A DNA stretch of 12,620 nt, taken from NCBI GenBank assembly GCA_938003885.1, contig CALKWT010000089.1, positions 1-12,620 of the forward strand, in the 5' to 3' direction. The position numbers and the translations under genes were made by a program. The stretch comes from an uncultured Balneolaceae bacterium (GTDB lineage Bacteria > Bacteroidota > Rhodothermia > Balneolales > Balneolaceae). This document shows positions 7,300-12,620 of the stretch, piece by piece; within the stretch, counting starts at the first letter, position 1, and the number at the start of each line of letters is the position of its first letter. A model generated the notes under the pieces. That model was given only the letters and a program-made list of their open reading frames with translations, was not told where the DNA came from and searched no databases.

Positions 7300-8049
7300 T
7301 CAGTAGTGAATGCGAGCCGCCGCCAGAAGCTCTCCGTGCTGATTAAATAGCCGGTTCAAAAGTATTCCGGGATCTGCATCCCTGCCGTGCAGCTCCTGCT
7401 GAGAAGTATGTAGATAGATCTCGTCCCCGGGAAAGGCTTCCCTGGTAAATTGAAGGGATATTTCAGAGGGTTGTTTTGATGTGCTGCCGGTATATCCGGT
7501 CAGCCATTCGATGTATCGGGCATTGTTGACGTGCTTATTCATATCGAGATGATGTTGCCCTACCCGTGCAACTAGTTCGCCCCGATGGTTCTCTTCATCC
7601 GATTCGGAGAGTTCCTTCCGGCTGTAATCGAGGCCCGGCTCCACGACCACCCGGGGATATTGCATCAGCTCTTCAGGCAGGCGGACCGGCCGTTTTGTTT
7701 TGCTGTCGAGAACCATCCACTGACTGATCGCCTTGCAGATCAGCTCCTCGTCACTATTATAAATTCTGTAATCCCGGAAAGCGATGATGCCGTTTCCACT
7801 GGATGGCCAGGTGTCGATCCTGATATCCTGCCAGCGCTGCGGATACTGTGCAACGACAATATGCATCTTAAAGAGCACCCAGGTAAGGCCCCGTTTGTTC
7901 AGATGGGTTATATCGAAATTAAGCCTGTGGGCATGGAGGCCGGCAATTTCCTGCAGATAGTTGGCAATCGATGTGAGAGTGGCCTGCTGCCGGTCACCCA
8001 CTTCATAGGATCTGACATTGAAATTGGCAGTATATAGTGCAGTTTTCAT
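7300..8049 (-). CDS. Acyl-ACP thioesterase (double hotdog)
   Basis: This enzyme hydrolyses fatty acyl-acyl carrier protein thioesters, releasing free fatty acids in the cytoplasm. Its 249-residue length fits the bacterial acyl-ACP thioesterase family (the plant FatA/FatB relatives), which folds as two hotdog domains. The N-terminal hotdog covers about residues 1-130, with IANYLQEIAGLHA at 28-40, the helix-like segment of the fold, and RGLTWVLFKMHI at 53-64. The C-terminal hotdog starts near 155 and carries DMNKHVNNARYIEWL at 169-183. It supplies D169, N171 and H173, the residues corresponding to the catalytic D-x-N-x-H of plant enzymes, with E181 nearby. The gene is a single unit on the minus strand with the long nrdJ leader region upstream. 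Family assignment is firm; chain-length preference is unknown. Confidence 0.92.
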   Translation of the reverse strand: MKTALYTANFNVRSYEVGDRQQATLTSIANYLQEIAGLHAHRLNFDITHLNKRGLTWVLFKMHIVVAQYPQRWQDIRIDTWPSSGNGIIAFRDYRIYNSDEELICKAISQWMVLDSKTKRPVRLPEELMQYPRVVVEPGLDYSRKELSESDEENHRGELVARVGQHHLDMNKHVNNARYIEWLTGYTGSTSKQPSEISLQFTREAFPGDEIYLHTSQQELHGRDADPGILLNRLFNQHGELLAAARIHY

Positions 8050-8347
8050 TGGTTATGAGCTGTTAGGTTGCAATTCAATGACCGATCTGATCTGACAGGA
8101 GTGACATGTTCCCTGTATGCAGGTATGGAAAGTATAATAGCCCGGAGGGAGAAGGATAGCTCCTTACTCAAAATAGAGCTGTAAAACGTACAGATCAAGC
8201 AACAGTTGACCCCTGGATTGGCGACAGGGTACCCGGGATCGAAGCCGCCTGTAGCCTTACCTGTTTAACCGGCATGATATCGTGATATAGAGTGAATTTT
8301 CTCCCACAATTCTGAATCGGCTGGGTCACAGATGACAGATAATCTTT

Positions 8348-8381
8348 AACAGTAAAATAGAGTATCAAACAGTAGTATAGA
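8348..8381 (+). repeat. Direct repeat with a 20-bp period
   Basis: AACAGTAaaATAGA (8348-8361) recurs as AACAGTAgtATAGA (8368-8381), 12 of 14 bases identical and shifted by exactly 20 bp. The unit is not continued in the next 20 bases. Confidence 0.6.
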
Positions 8382-8431
8382 CCACATTAAGATATTAAAA
8401 TGCAGAATTGTATATATAATAATGTCAATAC

Positions 8432-8480
8432 TGTGGGGGATTTGAATCGAATGTGGATAACTTTGGGCTTTTGTGGAAAA
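8432..8480 (+). promoter_or_regulatory. Three TGTGG boxes at 20-bp steps, including a DnaA-box 9-mer
   Basis: TGTGGGGGA (8432-8440), TGTGGATAA (8452-8460) and TGTGGAAAA (8472-8480) start exactly 20 bp apart, placing them on one face of the helix. The middle one equals the DnaA-box consensus TTATCCACA read on the opposite strand; the third differs by one base and the first by two. They lie just downstream of a TATAAT (8415-8420). DnaA boxes are known to control nrdAB in E. coli; a role here is inference. Confidence 0.4.
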
Positions 8481-8492
8481 GTAGTCAAAGTT
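8459..8492 (+). other. 34-base hairpin in the nrdJ leader
   Basis: The outer stem AACTTTG (8459-8465) pairs with CAAAGTT (8486-8492). The inner stem CTTTT (8468-8472) pairs with AAAAG (8477-8481) around a GTGG loop. A small internal loop (GG opposite TAGT) separates them, giving twelve perfect pairs in all. No T-run follows. It overlaps the third TGTGG box. Confidence 0.45.
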
Positions 8493-8586
8493 TCTCTTGG
8501 TGTTTCATGGTTGCACGGATATATTGAATTCAGTGAATCAAAAGAGTCTTTGAAAATGCTGACTCATCTGACAGAGGTCGTAGCGA

Positions 8587-8635
8587 TTACAGGATAATAT
8601 CAGAATCAGAGTTAAGAAAATCAGAAATCCTGTAA
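8587..8635 (+). repeat. Perfect 9-bp inverted repeat enclosing ATCAGA repeats
   Basis: TTACAGGAT (8587-8595) pairs perfectly with ATCCTGTAA (8627-8635). The 31-base loop contains ATCAGA at 8599 and 8605 in tandem and again at 8620. It could be an RNA stem-loop in the leader or a protein site. No T-run follows. Confidence 0.4.
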
Positions 8636-8720
8636 CAAGAAATTCCGAGGTTATATATTATCGATCATCGCAGATTCCGGTAGCGTTACAGCTTTTCAAA
8701 AACTCACAAAAGAATCGCAT

Positions 8721-8742
8721 CATGAATACACCACACTTCATG
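8721..8742. promoter_or_regulatory. CATGAA-N10-TTCATG dyad just upstream of nrdJ
   Basis: CATGAA (8721-8726) and TTCATG (8737-8742) are perfect 6-bp inverted arms with a 10-base spacer, 40 bp before the nrdJ ATG. The geometry suits a dimeric regulator, but it does not match the NrdR-box consensus. Confidence 0.25.
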
Positions 8743-8782
8743 TATCCCACGTTTTAATCATACAAAGCCGAAGAGACCGATT

Positions 8783-11700
8783 ATGAAATTTACCAGATTA
8801 TACACGAGTGCCAGCTGGCAGACGCCCTTCGATACCATTGAATTTGAGACACGGCGTTCTGAGATTAAAAATCCCGACGGTTCGAAAATATTTGAAATGG
8901 AGCATGTTTATGTCCCAAAGAACTGGTCACAGGTAGCTACGGATATAATTGCCCAGAAATATTTCCGTAAAGCGGGAGTTCCTGTCAGACTTAAGAAAGT
9001 AGCGGAGAAAGGTGTACCCGTCTGGTTGCAGCGCTCTGTGGAAGATACCAAAGAGCTGCAGAAGCTGGATGAGTCTGAACGCTATACCCATGAAACAGAC
9101 AGCCGGCAGGTCTTCAGCCGTCTCGCAGGGTGCTGGACCTACTGGGGGTGGAAACACGATTACTTCGACACTGAGGAGTCAGCCCGGGTATTTTACGATG
9201 AGTTATGCTTTATGCTTGCCAACCAGATGGCTGCGCCGAACAGTCCGCAGTGGTTTAATACCGGCCTGCACTGGGCGTACGGTATTAACGGTCCGGCGCA
9301 AGGGCACTATTATGTGGATGCCAAAACCGGAAAGCTGACCAAATCGAAGGATGCCTATACTCATCCCCAGCCACACGCCTGCTTTATCCAAAGTGTGGAT
9401 GATGATCTGGTCAATGAAGGGGGTATCATGGATCTCTGGGTACGTGAAGCCCGTCTGTTCAAATACGGATCCGGTACCGGTTCCAACTTCTCCGAACTCC
9501 GCGGTGAGGGCGAATCTCTCAGTGGCGGCGGGAAATCCTCTGGTTTAATGAGCTTTCTGAAGATAGGTGACAGAGCTGCAGGAGCGATTAAGAGCGGCGG
9601 AACAACCCGTCGTGCAGCCAAAATGGTTACTCTCGATCTGGATCACCCCGATATTGAAGAGTATATCAACTGGAAGGTGATTGAAGAGCAGAAAGTTTCT
9701 GCCATCGTGACCGGCTCAAAGATTACACAAAAACATTTAAAGAATATCATGAAGCTGTGCCATACGCCGGTCACCACCGATGGCAAGCTCTACAACGGTG
9801 CAGTCAGCAGAAATCCCGCCAAGAACAAGGAGCTTGCCAGGGCGATCAAAGAGGCCAGGCGTGAGCAGGTGCCTCTGAACTATGTTGAGCGGGTTATTCA
9901 GCTGGCGGCTCAGGGATTTGTCGATATCGAATTTGATACCTACGATACAGACTGGAACTCCGAGGCCTACATGACCGTAAGTGGTCAGAATTCCAACAAC
10001 TCTGTCAGAATTCCAAACAGTTTTATGAGGGCTGTTATTGATGACAAGGATTGGAATCTGATAGGCAGAATCGAGAAGAAAAAAGCCAGGGAAGAGGGGA
10101 GAGAGCCCAAGCCGATGAGTACTCTCAAGGCAAGAGATCTTTGGGACCAGATTAGTTATGCAGCCTGGTCCTGTGCTGACCCGGGTGCACAGTACCACGA
10201 TACTATAAATGAGTGGCACACCTGTGCAGCTGATGGTGAGATCAAGGCAAGCAATCCCTGTTCGGAGTATATGTTCCTGGACAACACGGCGTGTAACCTT
10301 GCATCTCTCAACCTGATGAAATTTTTTACCGATGAGACATGCAGAACGTTTGACATTCCATCCATAACTCACGCCTCCAGATTATGGACAACGGTACTTG
10401 AAATCTCAGTACTGATGGCGCAGTTCCCTTCCAGGGAAATCGCCGAACTCTCCTATATCTACAGAACCCTGGGCCTGGGATATGCCAACCTCGGTGCCGC
10501 CCTGATGGTTCAGGGAATTCCCTATGACAGTGAAGAGGGGAACGCGGTAGCAGGTGCCCTTACCAGTATTATCCACATGAAAGCCTACGCAACCAGTGCT
10601 GAACTTGCAGGCGAGCTGGGTGCATTCGAGGCGTATGAACGAAACAAGGAGCACATGCTTCGGGTTCTTAGAAACCACCGACGGGCGGCTTACAACACTC
10701 CGGATGAAGAGTATGAAGGCCTGACCATCAAGCCTGTGGGTATTAATGAAGAGATCTGCCCCGAATATCTGCTGAAGGCTGCAAGAAAAGAAGCCGATGC
10801 TGCTGTTGAACTGGGCAAGCGCCACGGTTACAGAAATGCACAGGTTACCTGTATCGCTCCCACCGGAACCATCGGACTGGTGATGGATTGTGATACAACA
10901 GGAATTGAGCCCGATTTTGCCCTGGTGAAGTTTAAAAAACTCGCAGGTGGCGGATACTTCAAAATCATCAACCAGAGTGTACCGCTGGCTCTTCGCAATC
11001 TGGGTTATTCTGAGAATGAAATCTCGGAAATTGTAGCTTATGCAAAAGGCCATGCAACGCTGGAAGGGTGTCCGCATATCAACCGTGAATCCCTGAGTGA
11101 GAAAGGCTTTACTGAAGAGAAACTGGATGCGCTGGAGGAGGCTCTTCCGGGAAGTTTCGATATCAAATTTGCGTTCAACCACTGGACACTGGGCGAGGAT
11201 TTCTGTGTGGATGTTCTGGGTATTACCGAAGAACAGCTTTCAAATCACAAATTTGACATGCTTCGCTATCTCGGATTTACCAGTGAGCAGATTCAGAGCG
11301 CCAACGACTATGTTTGCGGTACCATGACGGTGGAGGGTGCTCCCTACCTGAAAGATGAGCACCTGCCGGTGTTTGACTGTGCCAACCGCTGCGGACGTAT
11401 TGGAACAAGATACATCGCAGCTTCCGGCCACATTAACATGATGGCTGCAGCACAGCCTTTCATTTCCGGCGCCATCTCTAAAACGATTAATCTTCCGAAT
11501 GAAGCGACCGTAGAAGACTTCAAGGATGCCTACATGGATTCCTGGGAGAAAATGTTGAAGGCCAATGCCCTCTACAGAGATGGTTCCAAGCTAAGCCAGC
11601 CATTAAACTCCCTGAGCGACCTTCTGGAAGAGGAGGATGAAGAGGATGAGGAAGAAACGATTGCTGCGCAGGATCAGGTTGTCCAAACTGCAGAAAAAAT

Positions 11701-12433
11701 TATTCACAAGTATGTTGCCAGACGAAGAAGGCTTCCTTACAGGCGAAGTGGCTACACCCAGAAGGTGAAAATAGGCGGACAGAGTGTCTACCTGAGAACC
11801 GGTGAATATGAGAATGGGCAGCTCGGTGAAATCTTTATCGATATGCACAAAGAGGGGGCAGCATTCAGAAGTCTTATGAACTGTTTTGCCATCTCGATAT
11901 CGCTGGGACTCCAGCACGGGGTGCCGCTCGAGGAGTTTGTGGATGCCTTTGTATTCACAAAGTTTGAACCAAGCGGTTTGGTCAACGGAAGTCCGCACGT
12001 AAAAATGACAACTTCCATCATTGATTATATTTTCCGTGAATTGGCTGTGACCTATATGAGCCGGGATGACCTGGCTCATGTGGAACCAGAAAACATTCTG
12101 CACCGGAAGCTGAAGCCGTCGGAAGAGAGGGATTTGGCAGCGGAAGTTGAAAAACAGAGCCTGGCTGAAAACAGAACGAAGGTTATCCGGACAAGGCCTT
12201 TAGAGAGCGGTCCGGATGAAAGGGTCAGCACCGCCTCCGGGAGCGTCCCTGCAGTTGCCTCCGATCATGCAGCTTCTACGGCGGCTGCCACGACAGAGCA
12301 GTCAGATTACGACAGGGCTAAACAGCTGGGTTACACAGGGGATTCCTGTACAGAGTGTGGAAGCATGACGATGGTCCGTAACGGAACCTGTCTCAACTGT
12401 ACCACATGCGGTGCGACCACCGGTTGTTCCTGA
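8783..12433 (+). CDS. nrdJ: Vitamin B12-dependent ribonucleoside-diphosphate reductase, class II
   Basis: This enzyme reduces ribonucleotides to deoxyribonucleotides using adenosylcobalamin as radical source, so it works with or without oxygen. The 1216 residues fit the long bacterial NrdJ form; the Lactobacillus enzyme is about 740. The N-terminal domain opens with TPFDTIEFE and continues to about residue 160. The catalytic barrel carries HACFIQS (C200) and FKYGSGTGSN (226-235). Its thiyl-radical motif is NPCSEYMF at 491-498 (N491, C493, E495), with NTACNLASLN 11 residues on (C504, expected redox partner of C200). APTGTIG (692-698) and DCDTTGIEPDF follow. After an acidic linker (947-958) comes a TSCPD domain at about 985-1095, then an Ala/Ser-rich linker (about 1145-1175). 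A C-terminal cysteine-rich ribbon has C1189, C1192, C1203, C1206, C1209 and terminal C1215, which would relay electrons from thioredoxin. All key residues are intact. The ATG has a weak GAAGAG ribosome site. Confidence 0.97.
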   Translation: MKFTRLYTSASWQTPFDTIEFETRRSEIKNPDGSKIFEMEHVYVPKNWSQVATDIIAQKYFRKAGVPVRLKKVAEKGVPVWLQRSVEDTKELQKLDESERYTHETDSRQVFSRLAGCWTYWGWKHDYFDTEESARVFYDELCFMLANQMAAPNSPQWFNTGLHWAYGINGPAQGHYYVDAKTGKLTKSKDAYTHPQPHACFIQSVDDDLVNEGGIMDLWVREARLFKYGSGTGSNFSELRGEGESLSGGGKSSGLMSFLKIGDRAAGAIKSGGTTRRAAKMVTLDLDHPDIEEYINWKVIEEQKVSAIVTGSKITQKHLKNIMKLCHTPVTTDGKLYNGAVSRNPAKNKELARAIKEARREQVPLNYVERVIQLAAQGFVDIEFDTYDTDWNSEAYMTVSGQNSNNSVRIPNSFMRAVIDDKDWNLIGRIEKKKAREEGREPKPMSTLKARDLWDQISYAAWSCADPGAQYHDTINEWHTCAADGEIKASNPCSEYMFLDNTACNLASLNLMKFFTDETCRTFDIPSITHASRLWTTVLEISVLMAQFPSREIAELSYIYRTLGLGYANLGAALMVQGIPYDSEEGNAVAGALTSIIHMKAYATSAELAGELGAFEAYERNKEHMLRVLRNHRRAAYNTPDEEYEGLTIKPVGINEEICPEYLLKAARKEADAAVELGKRHGYRNAQVTCIAPTGTIGLVMDCDTTGIEPDFALVKFKKLAGGGYFKIINQSVPLALRNLGYSENEISEIVAYAKGHATLEGCPHINRESLSEKGFTEEKLDALEEALPGSFDIKFAFNHWTLGEDFCVDVLGITEEQLSNHKFDMLRYLGFTSEQIQSANDYVCGTMTVEGAPYLKDEHLPVFDCANRCGRIGTRYIAASGHINMMAAAQPFISGAISKTINLPNEATVEDFKDAYMDSWEKMLKANALYRDGSKLSQPLNSLSDLLEEEDEEDEEETIAAQDQVVQTAEKIIHKYVARRRRLPYRRSGYTQKVKIGGQSVYLRTGEYENGQLGEIFIDMHKEGAAFRSLMNCFAISISLGLQHGVPLEEFVDAFVFTKFEPSGLVNGSPHVKMTTSIIDYIFRELAVTYMSRDDLAHVEPENILHRKLKPSEERDLAAEVEKQSLAENRTKVIRTRPLESGPDERVSTASGSVPAVASDHAASTAAATTEQSDYDRAKQLGYTGDSCTECGSMTMVRNGTCLNCTTCGATTGCS

Positions 12434-12435
12434 TA

Positions 12436-12451
12436 CACTCCCTCCGGAGTG
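12436..12451 (+). other. Small hairpin directly after the nrdJ stop codon
   Basis: CACTCC (12436-12441) and GGAGTG (12446-12451) form a perfect 6-bp stem with a CTCC loop, three bases after the stop codon. No T-run follows. A second short stem (AGAGT at 12482-12486 with ACTCT at 12492-12496) lies before the main terminator. Confidence 0.35.
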
Positions 12452-12513
12452 AGAACCGGGCATGCGGGCCGTTTGGTTTCAAGAGTCCGGTACTCTCTTC
12501 TGATTCATTTTAT

Positions 12514-12554
12514 AGCCTGAATCCCTTTGTACAGAGCGGGTTCAGGCTTTTTTT
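12514..12554 (+). terminator. Intrinsic (Rho-independent) terminator of nrdJ
   Basis: The left arm AGCCTGAAtCCC (12514-12525) pairs with GGGTTCAGGCT (12538-12548), eleven pairs with one bulged T and a 12-base loop. Seven T residues run from 12548 to 12554. This is a textbook terminator shape about 80 bp after the nrdJ stop codon. The opposite strand has no T-run, so it should act on plus-strand transcripts only. Confidence 0.88.
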
Positions 12555-12620
12555 ATCCTGTTTTGATGACGTATTTTCGAGCTCAGAGGACTCTCTTTTT
12601 AAGGCGGCAGATCCTTACCC

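Larger units (their letters stand above)
8050..8782. other. 733-bp region between the thioesterase and nrdJ, rich in repeats and hairpins
   Basis: No convincing gene is present. The longest plus-strand frame (8400-8597, 65 codons) has no family resemblance or ribosome site. Contents in order: a perfect TATAAT at 8133-8138 without a good -35; a small hairpin (GAGAAGGA-TAGC-TCCTTaCTC, 8149-8169); a 20-bp-period direct repeat at 8348-8381; an AT-rich stretch at 8384-8425 with another perfect TATAAT at 8415-8420; three TGTGG boxes 20 bp apart at 8432-8480; a 34-base hairpin at 8459-8492; a 9-bp inverted repeat at 8587-8635; and a CATGAA-N10-TTCATG dyad at 8721-8742. I find no cobalamin riboswitch core and no clear paired NrdR boxes. 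The part nearest 8050 should hold the thioesterase promoter, but I cannot place it. Confidence 0.6.

Noticed and set aside
8218..8260. tRNA-like TTCGATCC on the minus strand
   Set aside because: The flanking bases do not form a T-arm stem, and no anticodon or acceptor arms can be built around it.
8400..8597. 65-codon plus-strand open frame in the nrdJ leader
   Set aside because: No family resemblance and no ribosome site. The 20-bp-phased repeats and two hairpins running through it are not in step with codons, so the sequence looks like regulatory DNA.
8050..8782. Cobalamin riboswitch or paired NrdR boxes upstream of nrdJ
   Set aside because: I looked for the B12-box core and the NrdR 16-mer consensus by eye on both strands and found neither. 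An Infernal/Rfam scan and a motif search would settle it.
10406..11182. 258-codon open frame antisense to nrdJ (similar ones at 9737-10372 and 11603-12103)
   Set aside because: These are opposite conserved NrdJ sequence, with no known domains; long antisense frames arise from codon bias in the real gene.
12555..12620. Possible minus-strand gene end entering from the right edge
   Set aside because: Two minus-strand frames remain open for a few codons before stops, but the segments are too short (under 15 codons) to recognise.

Overview
The window looks like ordinary chromosome from a bacterium of the Balneolota/Rhodothermota part of the Bacteroidota-related (FCB) lineages. The main clue is the C-terminus of the 3798-6233 protein. 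It carries the QNYPNPFNPTT-type sorting domain followed by a G-IY-V-L...G...TRK-L-K ending, which is characteristic of type IX secretion (T9SS) substrates in Balneolota, Rhodothermota and Ignavibacteria. The placement is inferred from these protein features; no ribosomal or other phylogenetic marker is present.

Layout, left to right. A minus-strand glutamate racemase gene (murI, 111-938) diverges across 239 bp from a two-gene plus-strand operon: a PfkB-family (fructokinase-like) sugar kinase (1178-2110) and, 42 bp on, an MFS sugar porter (2153-3487). A 310-bp gap follows; it contains a hairpin at the porter stop codon and a perfect TetR-type dyad over a TTGACA hexamer. Next is a large secreted lamin-tail/T9SS protein (3798-6233), a 181-bp gap with a two-tier hairpin, and an aldo/keto reductase (6415-7236). 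An acyl-ACP thioesterase lies on the minus strand (7300-8049) and converges with the reductase. A 733-bp gene-free region (8050-8782) then precedes a full-length B12-dependent class II ribonucleotide reductase (nrdJ, 8783-12433), which ends at a strong intrinsic terminator (12514-12554).

Functions. Kinase and porter together form a minimal hexose import-and-phosphorylate module. MurI supplies D-glutamate for peptidoglycan, the thioesterase trims acyl-ACPs, the reductase handles small carbonyls, and NrdJ makes deoxyribonucleotides using adenosylcobalamin. Apart from the kinase-porter pair these are single-gene units with no obvious joint pathway.

The seven main genes belong to known families, and I see no new multi-gene system. 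The least explained sequence is non-coding. The long leader of nrdJ holds a 20-bp-period direct repeat, an AT-rich stretch with a perfect TATAAT, then three TGTGG boxes at exact 20-bp steps (the middle one a perfect DnaA-box 9-mer), and two hairpins. The other notable signals are the orphan TetR-like operator at 3613-3630 and the two-tier hairpin at 6271-6331.
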